A stretch of DNA of 64,000 bases from contig JAJDYX010000035.1 in the NCBI GenBank assembly GCA_022824945.1, positions 1 to 64,000 on the forward strand. Reading direction: 5' to 3'. The DNA comes from Candidatus Latescibacterota bacterium (GTDB lineage Bacteria; Latescibacterota; UBA2968). Positions 1-9,611 of the stretch are shown here, piece by piece. How positions within the stretch are numbered: the stretch's first letter is position 1; the number at the start of each line of letters is the position of its first letter. Both the position numbers and the translations under genes were made by a program. The notes under the pieces are model-generated. The model had not been told where the DNA came from. It made no database searches and saw only the letters and a list, made by a program, of their open reading frames with translations.

Positions 1-41
1 TCACCGGCAGACGCTATCTGGATATGACGGATTTAAAATAA
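1..41 (+). CDS. IS256-family transposase, C-terminal end (partial)
   Basis: Reading frame 3 encodes the last 12 residues (ending in DMTDLK) and a TAA stop. It is identical to the C-terminus of the complete transposase at 8448-9611. The rest lies outside the window, so it cannot be judged whether this copy is intact. Confidence 0.85.
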   Translation, partial: TGRRYLDMTDLK

Positions 42-98
42 AATCACTGACCCCTATGTCACGGGGCTACCTTTTTACAGAACTTTTTGGACTTGACC
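1..98 (+). mobile_element. Right end of an IS256-family element (partial copy)
   Basis: All 98 bases match 9571-9668, the right end of the complete IS256 element in this window. The match stops exactly where the complete element's terminal inverted repeat ends. The copy runs off the left edge of the window, so only the last transposase codons, a short spacer and the right inverted repeat are seen. The perfect match suggests a recent common origin of the two copies. Confidence 0.9.
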
Positions 99-293
99 TT
101 CACCTGCCCACATCATATTTACCAATATCCGCAATTTAAGCGAAAAAACAAGGGGTTATAAGTGGAGGCCCATTGGGCTGCAAAATCACTCCCAAAGGAC
201 TTGCATTATGACGCACCATAGTGTATCATTGATGTAAACAAGCAGTAGAAACCTATTGGCAGAGCCAACAATTTTGCGTCAACTGAATCAATG
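99..293. other. Non-coding stretch between IS end and terminator
   Basis: No convincing reading frame, tRNA or known RNA fold was recognised. A small ttggc-aga-gccaa hairpin lies near 257-270. Together with the terminator that follows, the region could be the tail of an interrupted gene or an unrecognised small RNA, but nothing positive supports either. Confidence 0.4.
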
Positions 294-354
294 GCGCGGG
301 GGAGCTTCTATAGGAGAGATACATCTCCTATGGTAGATCGCCCGCGCTTTTTTT
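294..354 (+). terminator. Nested-stem Rho-independent terminator
   Basis: An outer GC stem pairs gcgcggg (294-300) with cccgcgc (341-347). An inner 8-bp stem pairs ataggaga with tctcctat. Seven T follow directly (348-354). It lies 64 nt upstream of the metallophosphoesterase start, so it either ends an upstream transcript or acts as an attenuator for the gene that follows. Confidence 0.7.
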
Positions 355-418
355 GTTTTCGAGGCCAGTGATGCACAAAAATTCCTTTGATGCTCTCTCA
401 CTACAAGGAGGTATAAAT

Positions 419-1204
419 ATGCGAATCGCCATCATCTCTGATATTCATGGAAATTTAGTGGCTCTGGAAGCTGTCTTGAACGATCTCAAAACAGAATCTA
501 TTGATCACATTGTGTGCTTGGGTGATACCGTCTCTGCCGGTCCCCAACCATGTGAGGTGCTTGCTCATTTGAAAGCTCTGAATGGTCCTGTTGTTATGGG
601 CAACATGGACATGTGGTGTCTTGAACCTCATCCGGGTAGGGGAAAGAGCAAGAATGCTAAGCGAGGAAATGAAGTTCGATTCTGGGGCGTCCGCAGGCTT
701 TCACCTGATGATCGCGACTATATGCGGACGTTCCAGGCAACGGTCGAGATACCGCTCGACACAAATACCAATCTTCTTTGCTATCACGGGTCTCCACGAT
801 CTAATGAAGATGGAATCGCTTCTCACACGCCAGATGAGGAGATGGAACGCATGCTGTCTGGTTGTCGCGCTATGGTGTTGGCTGGGGGGCATACGCATAC
901 ACAGATGGTTCGTTATTATGCAGATAGCACGATCGTCAATCCCGGAAGTGTTGGTGCGCCTGTTCCCGCAGGGGATCGGATACGCCGGGTTCTTCGAGGT
1001 CCATTAGATAATCTGCACGATAGAGAATATCCTCCCTGGGCAGAATATGGCGTTATTGTGTGGGAGAATAGGAGTCTTCGTATTGAGTTACGCCGTGTGC
1101 TTATAGATATCGATTTGCTGGGGAAAAAAACGCGCGAGAGCGGGATGCCATATGCGGATTGGTGGATTCAAAACCGGTATCCCGGTGTGGTTTCCGAAGT
1201 GTAG
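419..1204 (+). CDS. Metallophosphoesterase (YfcE/calcineurin-like)
   Basis: This is a 261-residue dimetal phosphoesterase. The metal-binding signatures are in order: SDIHGN (residues 7-12), LGD (34-36), GNMD, YHGSP in the middle and GGHTHT near the C-terminus. They match the Metallophos_2 family. The start at 419 is chosen because AGGAGG lies at 406-411 with 7-nt spacing; the upstream ATG codons have no ribosome site. No signal peptide is present, so it is probably cytoplasmic. Substrates of this family vary (phosphodiesters, diadenosine polyphosphates) and the sequence does not say which. The next gene starts 11 nt downstream, which suggests co-transcription. Confidence 0.85.
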   Translation: MRIAIISDIHGNLVALEAVLNDLKTESIDHIVCLGDTVSAGPQPCEVLAHLKALNGPVVMGNMDMWCLEPHPGRGKSKNAKRGNEVRFWGVRRLSPDDRDYMRTFQATVEIPLDTNTNLLCYHGSPRSNEDGIASHTPDEEMERMLSGCRAMVLAGGHTHTQMVRYYADSTIVNPGSVGAPVPAGDRIRRVLRGPLDNLHDREYPPWAEYGVIVWENRSLRIELRRVLIDIDLLGKKTRESGMPYADWWIQNRYPGVVSEV

Positions 1205-1215
1205 AGGAGAAAACT

Positions 1216-2259
1216 ATGTTTCGCTTAATATTTCTCGGACTGTTGGTACCTTTCATTATTACTTTGCCGGTGCGGTCTCAAGAATCTCAGTCAGTTCTGT
1301 CTCGACCTGCTGACTTGACTAAGGATAATGTCTTTCAACGCATTTGGGATAGTGACGAGAACCAACTCTCTGTGAGTCGGCGCACAAAGACAGGAGAATG
1401 GGAAGATCCAGAGGCTGATATTCTGTTGGACGAGCAGGTAAAGGCATCGGGAGAACGGGCTATCGATTTGGCTACGCGCCCTTTGTTCCATAAGGTGAAT
1501 GAAAGCAAGTTGTTCGATCCCAACCGAACTTATGTCAGCTTCATGAAGCTGTTGAATAACTATGCCATCCGCACTGTGGATCCCGAGTTTACCACCGAAG
1601 AAGAGGAGGCCGAGCAAGAGTATTTTCTATCTCAGATTCTCCAAACTCGACCCATGCAGATCGCCCGAAACTACATTAATCAAACTCTTGGAGAAAATTT
1701 GTCGGAGGCACAGTTTCATCAGGTACTCCATCGCCTGTGGTTTGAGCTGTACACCAATCGCGGAACAATAGATTTCTGTTCTGGGTTTGAGCACGTCTTT
1801 GTTGGAGAGGGGAAATACAAACTGCGGCAGGACAATAAACGCGAGATTTTTGGTGACGTTTCGGGATACCATTCTTGGGTCAAATTCTACCTCGACGAGA
1901 AGAATAAACGTGTCAATTTCCAGGGCTATAATTACGACTCACAAGGAACCATGAATCCCAATATAGTCACCCTGCAGATGATTTATACAGTGGTGGATAC
2001 CCTGGGCGAACCTATCGCGCAATTATTTAAGAGGAAGAGTGGGTTTTTTGTTGGGTCGAGTCCCGAATGTGAAATGGCTATGGCTACGGTCGTCTTTTTC
2101 GAGAGTGTGCATGGCAAGATCAGTGACAAACGCCGGGTGAAGATCAATGGGGCGACTTACAATCTCGTGTTGTATCGCAGTGCCGATTCCGGTGGTAGTC
2201 GTGGGGATTTTATTCGATCATTCTACCCTATTTTTTTGGGACTGGACAATAGTTATTGA
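1216..2259 (+). CDS. Secreted EndoU (XendoU-type) endoribonuclease
   Basis: This 347-residue protein starts with a hydrophobic signal peptide ending near LPVRSQ. GAGGA lies just before the start; the longer frame from 1159 has no ribosome site. The C-terminal half matches the eukaryote-type XendoU family (PF09412). It has FEHVFVGE with candidate catalytic His193, GYHSW with His219, FYLDEK, and the conserved FFVGSSPECEMA segment. The family cleaves RNA on the 3' side of U and uses two His and a Lys; the third residue is not assigned here. It differs from the bacterial toxin EndoU family found at CdiA tips. The 3' end overlaps the convergent ABC gene by 7 nt. Export would place the ribonuclease in the periplasm or outside the cell. 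Confidence 0.8.
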   Translation: MFRLIFLGLLVPFIITLPVRSQESQSVLSRPADLTKDNVFQRIWDSDENQLSVSRRTKTGEWEDPEADILLDEQVKASGERAIDLATRPLFHKVNESKLFDPNRTYVSFMKLLNNYAIRTVDPEFTTEEEEAEQEYFLSQILQTRPMQIARNYINQTLGENLSEAQFHQVLHRLWFELYTNRGTIDFCSGFEHVFVGEGKYKLRQDNKREIFGDVSGYHSWVKFYLDEKNKRVNFQGYNYDSQGTMNPNIVTLQMIYTVVDTLGEPIAQLFKRKSGFFVGSSPECEMAMATVVFFESVHGKISDKRRVKINGATYNLVLYRSADSGGSRGDFIRSFYPIFLGLDNSY

Positions 2260-4073
2260 TACCATTGTGCCTGGGCAGAGAATAGCCTGGCATATTCGCC
2301 GTTGAGATTTAGCAGTTCTTCATGAGAGCCGGATTCGACAATTTGACCACCCGCCATCACTATGACGCGGTCGGCCAATCGGGCAGCTCCCAGGCGATGA
2401 GATATCATGAGTGCTGTGCGATTCTCTGTCAAATCTACGAAGCGTTCAAACAGGGCGAGTTCTGATTTGGGGTCTAATGCCGATGTCGGTTCATCGAGTA
2501 CGACCAGGTCTGCATCTTTGAGATAGGCTCGTCCCAATGCCACTTTTTGCCACTGTCCGCCAGATAGGTCGCGGTCTCCAAATTTTCTTCCAAGATACCC
2601 ATCCCATCCATCGTTCAGATCTGCGTGAATATCGAGGATGTCTGCCTGGTGTGCAGCATTCAGGAGTCTGGCGTCGTCAGACATGGCGTCCAATTGTCCG
2701 AATCCGATATTTTCTCTGAGTTTCAGATCGAATTTTGCATAGTCTTGAAAAACCGCTGCGACGCGATTTTGTACTTCTTCAGGGGTGCGTTTTTCTATAT
2801 TTCCATCCGCCATGTAGATTTCGCCCGCGTCGGGAATGTATAATCCGATGAGTAGCTTTACCAGTGTTGTTTTGCCGGCTCCATTTTCTCCTACTATAGC
2901 GATTTTCTCTCCGGCTTTAATTTGTAAGTTCACATTTTTAACTACGGGATCAGTTCTCGATGGATAGGTGAAAGTAATATCCCGGGCTGTGATGGCGAGT
3001 CCCTGTTTTGTGTCGGATGTCTGTTCAATGTGGGGCGCACTGATCTTCCCGGTTGGCTCTTTCTCCTGTTCTTTCGCAAGCGCGAAAAACTCGAACGCAT
3101 CGCCCAGAAATTCCGAGTGTTCGAGTATATTGCCCACGCCCTGGACGGTGCCTTGTAAAAAATTTTGGAAACGCGTCGCATAACTGATCACTACGGCCAA
3201 ATCGCCAATTGTGGCTTGTCCCATAACAACGGAATAGATAATTAGAGATAGCGCACCGGCATAGCTCAGCCATTCCCAAAATCCCCCAAATGCATGATAG
3301 CCCGAGTCGCGTTTATAGACATTCAAGACGTCCTTTTCGCGCGTTCGCCATGAATGCGTCCAACGGTTGTGCAAAAATTTCGACAAATCGAAGAGGCGCA
3401 CTTCAGCAGCAGCCTGTCTATCTGTGAGCAATTCCTGGTAATAATGTCGCAGTCTGTCGGTCAATGTGTGTTTTCTTTGTACATCGTACACCATGCGGGC
3501 GCGTTTTGATTGCAGGAGAAGAGAGGGGATGATGCCAAGGGCCATGATTGGGATGATCCCCGGATGTACGACAAACAAGGTGCCAACAATTGAAGCGGCA
3601 ATGGAAAACTGCCAGAGGGGAAGGAGCATGCCATTGAGCAATTCCGTGAGGCGGTCACCCAAATTGTTGTCCGCCCGTCGGAGGCAGTCGTAAAACGCGC
3701 TGTCTTCAAATCGGATGAGTGGCGCGTTGGCGGCTTGTTCGTAAATGCGCGATTGTATGTGATAAGTCGCGTGGTCTCGGAGATAGACCATGATGATCGG
3801 ACGCAGCATATTCATGGTCATTTCAACCAAAATGGCTGCGATGTAGAGGAACATATAGGTTGGGATATCCCATGAATCGGACGTAGGAGATTCGACGAGG
3901 GCATTGATCAGCCCCCGCATGGCCAGGACATAGACGCTGTAAGAAAATCCCGGTATTACTGTCGTGGCGATTAGAACGATAAAAGCAATGGGATGTGCGC
4001 GCCAGAGTTCGAACACCATAGCGACAATAGGACGCCACAGGCTTTTTCGTTCGGATGATTTTTCCTGGCTCAT
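2253..4073 (-). CDS. ABC exporter half-transporter (permease + ATPase), subunit 2
   Basis: The 606-residue protein has an N-terminal type-IV exporter membrane domain (about 1-330) fused to a nucleotide-binding domain. The ATPase carries Walker A GENGAGKTT near residue 395, signature LSGGQ near 502, Walker B LVVLDEP and the H-loop SHR. ATG at 4073 is preferred because it forms a 4-nt ATGA overlap with the upstream gene's stop, with GAGG 8 nt before it. A GTG at 4082 is the alternative. The tight coupling with the next ABC half-transporter suggests a heterodimeric exporter of lipid, drug or peptide. The substrate cannot be told. Confidence 0.88.
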   Translation of the reverse strand: MSQEKSSERKSLWRPIVAMVFELWRAHPIAFIVLIATTVIPGFSYSVYVLAMRGLINALVESPTSDSWDIPTYMFLYIAAILVEMTMNMLRPIIMVYLRDHATYHIQSRIYEQAANAPLIRFEDSAFYDCLRRADNNLGDRLTELLNGMLLPLWQFSIAASIVGTLFVVHPGIIPIMALGIIPSLLLQSKRARMVYDVQRKHTLTDRLRHYYQELLTDRQAAAEVRLFDLSKFLHNRWTHSWRTREKDVLNVYKRDSGYHAFGGFWEWLSYAGALSLIIYSVVMGQATIGDLAVVISYATRFQNFLQGTVQGVGNILEHSEFLGDAFEFFALAKEQEKEPTGKISAPHIEQTSDTKQGLAITARDITFTYPSRTDPVVKNVNLQIKAGEKIAIVGENGAGKTTLVKLLIGLYIPDAGEIYMADGNIEKRTPEEVQNRVAAVFQDYAKFDLKLRENIGFGQLDAMSDDARLLNAAHQADILDIHADLNDGWDGYLGRKFGDRDLSGGQWQKVALGRAYLKDADLVVLDEPTSALDPKSELALFERFVDLTENRTALMISHRLGAARLADRVIVMAGGQIVESGSHEELLNLNGEYARLFSAQAQWYQ

Positions 4074-5929
4074 CGATACCACCTCGCTTGAGATTCAAAC
4101 ATCTCTGCGTACTCTCCGCCTTCGCGCAATAGCTGGTCGTGTGTGCCTTCTTCTATAACGGTTCCTCCGCGAAAGACGAGGATGCGATCTGCCAAACGCG
4201 CTATGCCGAGTCGGTGTGCGATCATCAATGCGGTGCGTCCAGCAGCGAGTTCCCGAAAGCGTTCAAAAATTGCGAGTTCAGCCATTGGGTCCAGGGCGGC
4301 AGTGGGTTCGTCGAGGACGAGTACTTCTGAATTTCGGAAAAAGGCTCTTGCGAGTGCCACGCGCTGCCACTGCCCTCCCGAAAGATCGACACCTCCCATT
4401 TCGGGACCGATGAGTGTGTCGTATCCCTGAGACAAAGAATCGGTTATATCCGCACCTACTTGCACAGCGGCGCGATGTACAGCGTGCTTCTGTTCTTCGG
4501 TTTGGACCTGGGATAGGGCGATGTTTTCGGCGAGGGAAAGATGGTAGCGGACATAAGATTGCATTACGGCTGAATATGAATGATAGAGCAGGTGGGGTTC
4601 TATGTCTTGATAATCAATACCGTCAGCTAAAATCGCGCCTGAATCTGGGCGATAGAGTCCCAATAACAGACGGACAAAGGTGGTTTTGCCCGATCCATTT
4701 TCGCCGACAATAGCGACTTTTTCGCCAGCTTTGATTTCGAGGTTCAGATTGTGGAGCGCAGGGGTTTCGTTGCCAGGGTACGTATAAGTCACATTTTTTA
4801 CGACAATGCCACGGCGCAAGGGTTTTGGAAATGGTCTGATATTTTTTGGGGAATCAGCAGATGGGGTACTGTATTCGGGCAGGTCGAGAAAGTGGCGAAG
4901 GTCTGACGCATAACCCGAAGATTCTCCTAACTGGCGAAGTGCCAAAACGATCATATACATGGGATCGAGTATTCCCGTGACCGCTTGAAAAAAGATCGTA
5001 TAGAGACCGGGAGATGCATCTACAGATGGACTGACGGCAATATAGTATAAGGCACCGATACTTGCCAAAACGGCGATGCCATACGTTCCAAATTGTTTGA
5101 GATCTACCCGGATGGCCTCACGGCGCAATTCATTTCTGGAGGCCCAATAGAGCTTTGTCCACTTGTCGATCAAGTAAGATTTTAAATCATAGAGGCGCGC
5201 CTCTTTGGCTGTGTTGCGGTCAATTAGTATGGCGCCGTAATAATCTGCCAAACGCCGCTTAAATGTTTGGCGACTCAAGACAGACCAGACATCTTGACCG
5301 CCTTTCATGGCTATCCAGATAGACACGCCTGTTAATCCCACCACGCCCATCAGGATAAATGGGTGGATGACCCAGAGGACTGCACCATATCCGATCAGGC
5401 TGGAGAGGTTACGAACGACGCTCATGACCTGGTCTAAAATATCAGGTCCTTTTTGTTCGGTTTGAGACATGGCTCGTCTGAGTTCGTCGTAATAGCCCGT
5501 GTGCTCGAATTGTTCTAATGAGAGGCGAGGGGCTTTGACGATGACGAGGCGGGTCAGTTCCCTACCTGCGGCTTGTTGGAATTTGCCGCTCAACCAGGGA
5601 TCTATCCACCCTACCAATCGCTGGATGAAAAGTCCCGCGAGAAGGAAAGATAGGTAGGTAAATACCGGGTTTAGAGACCCACTGGCTCGGACCACATCGA
5701 CCACAGCATCGACCAGATATTTGGTGATCCACAGGTTGATGGGCAGCACGAGGCTGCGAATGAGGGATGTAAACGCCCATAAGAGGGCCGGTGCAGGTGC
5801 CACCTTCAGGACGAGGCGCAATAACCAGATCAGATTCAGGAATTGTTTGAAGGATCCGAGGCGATCTGCCCTGAATACTGGAATGGGCTTGGGTTGGGCG
5901 GAAGAGTGGTGAGTATTGGAGACATTCAT
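4070..5929 (-). CDS. ABC exporter half-transporter (permease + ATPase), subunit 1
   Basis: The 619-residue half-transporter has a membrane domain in the first ~350 residues. The nucleotide-binding domain has Walker A GENGSGKTT near residue 407, LSGGQWQR near 514, Walker B VLVLDEPT and the AHR switch. Both ATP sites look canonical in this and the partner protein, so neither is an obvious degenerate site. It lies 9 nt downstream of the FtsX-type permease, in the same minus-strand operon. It probably pairs with the product of the overlapping downstream gene. Confidence 0.88.
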   Translation of the reverse strand: MNVSNTHHSSAQPKPIPVFRADRLGSFKQFLNLIWLLRLVLKVAPAPALLWAFTSLIRSLVLPINLWITKYLVDAVVDVVRASGSLNPVFTYLSFLLAGLFIQRLVGWIDPWLSGKFQQAAGRELTRLVIVKAPRLSLEQFEHTGYYDELRRAMSQTEQKGPDILDQVMSVVRNLSSLIGYGAVLWVIHPFILMGVVGLTGVSIWIAMKGGQDVWSVLSRQTFKRRLADYYGAILIDRNTAKEARLYDLKSYLIDKWTKLYWASRNELRREAIRVDLKQFGTYGIAVLASIGALYYIAVSPSVDASPGLYTIFFQAVTGILDPMYMIVLALRQLGESSGYASDLRHFLDLPEYSTPSADSPKNIRPFPKPLRRGIVVKNVTYTYPGNETPALHNLNLEIKAGEKVAIVGENGSGKTTFVRLLLGLYRPDSGAILADGIDYQDIEPHLLYHSYSAVMQSYVRYHLSLAENIALSQVQTEEQKHAVHRAAVQVGADITDSLSQGYDTLIGPEMGGVDLSGGQWQRVALARAFFRNSEVLVLDEPTAALDPMAELAIFERFRELAAGRTALMIAHRLGIARLADRILVFRGGTVIEEGTHDQLLREGGEYAEMFESQARWYR

Positions 5930-5938
5930 AGAAGTAGC

Positions 5939-8329
5939 TCACTCATATCGTAGGGCATCAATCGGGTTGGATCGCGCTGCGCGGATGGCTTGCAGGCTTA
6001 CGGTTCCAAAGGCGATGATCAGTGCCATTATCGCGCTTGCGACAAAGGGCAAGATATTTAAATCTGTCTGATAGGCAAACCCGGAGAGCCAGTCGCGCAT
6101 CAGATAGTAGGCGATTGGCCAGGCGATGAGATTGGCGAGCAGTATGAGTAGCATAAATTCGCGCGAGAGCAGGATGACCAGATGCGGTGTGGATGCACCC
6201 AGTACTTTTCGCACGCCAATTTCTTTGGTGCGAGATTGAACCATGAACGCCGCCAGTCCGAATAGTCCCAAACAGGCTACAAAAACTGCCAGTAATGAGA
6301 ACACGCCGAGCATTTTACCGGTGAGTTGCTCGTTGAAATAGATCCAATCTATCATCTCATCCAGGAAGTGATATTCAAAGGGCACGTCCGGCACAAAGCG
6401 TTTCCACTGCGTTTCGAGAAAGGACAGGGTTTGTGCGGTGTTTTCTGGTCGGACGCGCAGGACCAGCGAAACAAACAGCCTCCAATCGCCTATAAATCCC
6501 ATGGGTGCGATTTCTTCGCGCAGTGTCAAGCTGTGGTAATCTTTTACGACGCCAATTACTGTCAGGGAGCGGTTTCCATATGCTGGTAACAGAATCTGCT
6601 TGCCAATCGGATCTTCTTCCCAGCCGAGCAGGCGCACGGCTGTTTCGTTTAAAATAATCGCTTGAAATGCATCGCTGGCAACATCAGCTGAAAAGGTGCG
6701 ACCGAGAAGTACGGGGATGTTAAATGTTTCAAAAAATGAATCGTCAACTTCGCTTATGCGAAATGTTCGTTCTTTTGTGCGGTTCCCCTCGGGCCAGACC
6801 AGTCGCAGTCGTCCGCTGTATCCCGTGATGTCGAAACGCAGTGCCGATGCGCTGAGGATATTGGGGTGTTCGAGAAATACCTGTTTGACCATCTGGTGGC
6901 GTGCCGAAAGGCGTTTATGGGGGAAGGGTTCATGCTCACGACCGTGAGCAAAGATCGGCAGACTCACAATGTGATCGCGCGTGAAACCCATATCTTTGGT
7001 GTCTATAAATCGCAGTTGTTGATAAACTATCAAGGTGCAGATCACCAGCAAGATGGACATGCCAAACTGAAAAATCACGAGTCCTTTCTTCAGCCAGGCA
7101 GAACCCGAGGAGGAAGATGACTTACTTTTTAACACTGTGACCGGGCTAACAGAGGAGAGAAAGAACGCTGGATACCATCCCGCAAGCAGTCCGACCAACA
7201 ATGTGAGTGCCAGTGCTGCCGGCGTACCTGCTATCACTGTAGCCATGTTGAGGTGTAAATCGCCACGCACAAATTGGTTGAATAAGGGCAGGCACAACTC
7301 GACCAGTGCGAGGGCAATCAGCAAGGCGGAACAGGTTAAAAGCAGGGATTCAGTTAAAAACTGAACCATCAATTGCGGGCGATGCGCGCCAACGACTTTT
7401 CGCACGCCGACTTCGCGCTTACGAGTGACCGCGCGTGCCGTTGCCAGGTTTGTAAAGTTCACGCATGCAATGACCACCACGATCAGCCCGATAGCTGCCA
7501 GCATGTAAATTTGTTGAATCGGACTGTTGGCAGCCGGGTTAAAATCGGATTCACCATACAGGTACACGCGATGCAGAGGTTGTAAATGGTAGGTGTTTTT
7601 TGCCGCAACTTCATCTCCCATGTACTGCTTGATCAGTGACTGCATTTTTGTTTTTAGAGTTTCTGCGTTTTGTCCCGCTTTTAATAGTACATAAGTGTTT
7701 ACCGGACGCCACGATTGCCCGGGTAGCCACGTTTTCCACAGCTCTGGTGTTCTTCCTGCCGAGGGTATTGTGGTTGTGAGCAAGTGAAAATAAAGCTCTG
7801 ATGAGCGTTGTGGTGCCTTTACGATGCCGGTAACTGTGTAATCGCCCGGCATATAGCGATTGTCAACTGAAACTGTTTGGCCCATCGGGTCAGCCTCGCC
7901 AAATAAGTGTTGCGCCATGTCGTCGGTAATGACCACAGAGTACGGCAGGCGAAAAACGGTTTCTGAATCGCCTTTTATGAGGGGGAAATCGAACACGTCC
8001 AAAAAGTTGTCATCTACCAGCGCAAGGGTATATTGATTTTTGCGGTCACCGTATTGTGCAGACACAAGCCACTGCCAGATACGCACTGTTGTTTCTACTT
8101 CGGGGAATGTTTCTTCCAACACAGGACCGAGTGGGCCTGATGTACCTTCTTCGTACGTTGTTTGTGTACTTCCGCGTTGTTCTCGAATTACTTTGTAAAT
8201 TCTGTCACCCAGTGTGTGTGAGCGATCTACTGAAAACTCTTGTTGGATATACAACAGGATCAAGATGCCACACGCCAGCCCAATGGCAAGTCCCAGTACA
8301 TTGATGGATGTGTACAATTTGTGCCGCAT
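5939..8329 (-). CDS. FtsX/MacB-type ABC permease, 5' end removed by IS256
   Basis: The 796-residue protein has two MacB-periplasmic-core/FtsX halves. TM1 lies near residues 5-28, an FtsX domain around 270-410 contains the EVGVRKVVGA motif, a second TM/periplasmic half begins near 420, and a C-terminal FtsX domain contains EIGVRKVLGA. Family members usually start about ten residues earlier. Here the frame continues upstream through RYRNL and then meets the IS256 left end at 8338, where a stop occurs. The native start and promoter are therefore missing. The internal ATG at 8329 has no good ribosome site. Such permeases act in efflux, lipoprotein release or envelope stress; no partner ATPase is visible here. 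Confidence 0.85.
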   Translation of the reverse strand: MRHKLYTSINVLGLAIGLACGILILLYIQQEFSVDRSHTLGDRIYKVIREQRGSTQTTYEEGTSGPLGPVLEETFPEVETTVRIWQWLVSAQYGDRKNQYTLALVDDNFLDVFDFPLIKGDSETVFRLPYSVVITDDMAQHLFGEADPMGQTVSVDNRYMPGDYTVTGIVKAPQRSSELYFHLLTTTIPSAGRTPELWKTWLPGQSWRPVNTYVLLKAGQNAETLKTKMQSLIKQYMGDEVAAKNTYHLQPLHRVYLYGESDFNPAANSPIQQIYMLAAIGLIVVVIACVNFTNLATARAVTRKREVGVRKVVGAHRPQLMVQFLTESLLLTCSALLIALALVELCLPLFNQFVRGDLHLNMATVIAGTPAALALTLLVGLLAGWYPAFFLSSVSPVTVLKSKSSSSSGSAWLKKGLVIFQFGMSILLVICTLIVYQQLRFIDTKDMGFTRDHIVSLPIFAHGREHEPFPHKRLSARHQMVKQVFLEHPNILSASALRFDITGYSGRLRLVWPEGNRTKERTFRISEVDDSFFETFNIPVLLGRTFSADVASDAFQAIILNETAVRLLGWEEDPIGKQILLPAYGNRSLTVIGVVKDYHSLTLREEIAPMGFIGDWRLFVSLVLRVRPENTAQTLSFLETQWKRFVPDVPFEYHFLDEMIDWIYFNEQLTGKMLGVFSLLAVFVACLGLFGLAAFMVQSRTKEIGVRKVLGASTPHLVILLSREFMLLILLANLIAWPIAYYLMRDWLSGFAYQTDLNILPFVASAIMALIIAFGTVSLQAIRAARSNPIDALRYE

Positions 8330-8346
8330 CAGATTGCGATAGCGTC

Positions 8347-8376
8347 CTTATATTTCTGTAAAATTGAAAAAGTCAC
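8347..8376 (-). promoter_or_regulatory. Candidate outward promoter in the IS256 left end
   Basis: Read on the minus strand, GTGACT (8376-8371) is followed after 18 nt by TATAAG (8352-8347), an acceptable sigma-70 pair. It points out of the element into the truncated FtsX-type permease, whose own promoter was lost. Several IS256-family elements are known to carry outward-reading promoter parts. Activity here is inferred only. Confidence 0.4.
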
Positions 8377-8447
8377 CGTAGCTCCGAGAAAAGTCTTAAG
8401 ATAGGGGTGAGTAAGTAAGTAGTATAAACCCTAACTTGGAGGCTACG

Positions 8448-9611
8448 ATGACTTACCCCAAAGATATACAAATTACCGCGCCAGAGCAATTCGCACTTTT
8501 AAATGACCCTGATTTTCTTAATCAGGCCGTGACCCGCTTCCTCCAGCAGTTCCTCGAAGCCGAGATCACATCATTTTTACAGGCAGAACCCTATCAAAGA
8601 ACTGGCGAGCGGACGGGCTACCGTAACGGGTATAAACCTCGTATTGTCAAAACGCGCGTAGGCCGTATCGAGCTTAGCGTGCCTCAAGATCGGGAAGGGC
8701 GATTTAGCAGTGCGTTATTTGCACGGTTTCAACGCAGTGAAAAAGCACTCATACTTGCCCTTCAAGAAGCGTATCTACAAGGGGTCTCCACACGCAAAGT
8801 CACAAAGATCACAGAAGCCTTGTGTGGTACCTCCTTTTCAAAGTCCCAGGTCTCACAGCTTTGTCAAGACCTGGATGAGGACATAAACGCATGGCGTGAG
8901 CGATCCCTTGATCAGGCATACCCATATCTGATCATTGATGCGACCTATCTCCACATCCGATCCAGGGGACAAGTCGCGTCTGAGGGTGTCTTAATCGTTT
9001 CTGGGATCGCAGAGAGTGGCCACCGAGACATCCTATCCATAGACGTGGCACATACCGAGACAGAAGCCACGTATGCTGATCTGTTTAAAGACCTTAAAAA
9101 GCGTGGGTTAAAGGGCGTACAACTGGTCATATCAGACCACCATGAAGGCTTACAAAACGCGATCAAACGACACTTTCAAGGAGCCTCTTGGCAGCATTGT
9201 CAAACCCACTTCCACAGAAATATCAAAGGCATCACACCGCCTAAGCACCAACGGGAGGTTGCCGAGGCACTCAAAGACGTTTTCAATGCACCCGATCACA
9301 ACACTGCACAGCAGCGCCTATCGCAACTGATGGACACCTATGAAGAGATACTGCCCAATGTCGTGGACAAAATAGACCGTGATATTATCCATTGTCTGGC
9401 CTGCTTCCACTTTCCAAAGAAGCACCAAAGACGCATCCGCACGACCAATCTTTTGGAACGACTCAACCGAGAGATCAAAAGACGGGCTGATGTGGTCCAG
9501 ATCTTCCCGAATCAGGAGGCTTGTCAACGTCTGATCGGCGCGTTATGTATGGAATGGTCTGAAGAGTGGATCACCGGCAGACGCTATCTGGATATGACGG
9601 ATTTAAAATAA
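8448..9611 (+). CDS. IS256-family transposase
   Basis: The 387-residue DDE transposase of the Mutator-like (transposase_mut) family is uninterrupted. The candidate catalytic residues are Asp164 in IIDATY, Asp230 in VISDHHEG and a Glu in the LERLNREIKRR segment (Glu337 or Glu342). ATG at 8448 is preferred over the TTG at 8436 because TTGGAGG sits just before it. The frame appears functional. The same C-terminal coding end occurs at the left edge of the window, so at least two copies exist in the genome. Confidence 0.93.
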   Translation: MTYPKDIQITAPEQFALLNDPDFLNQAVTRFLQQFLEAEITSFLQAEPYQRTGERTGYRNGYKPRIVKTRVGRIELSVPQDREGRFSSALFARFQRSEKALILALQEAYLQGVSTRKVTKITEALCGTSFSKSQVSQLCQDLDEDINAWRERSLDQAYPYLIIDATYLHIRSRGQVASEGVLIVSGIAESGHRDILSIDVAHTETEATYADLFKDLKKRGLKGVQLVISDHHEGLQNAIKRHFQGASWQHCQTHFHRNIKGITPPKHQREVAEALKDVFNAPDHNTAQQRLSQLMDTYEEILPNVVDKIDRDIIHCLACFHFPKKHQRRIRTTNLLERLNREIKRRADVVQIFPNQEACQRLIGALCMEWSEEWITGRRYLDMTDLK

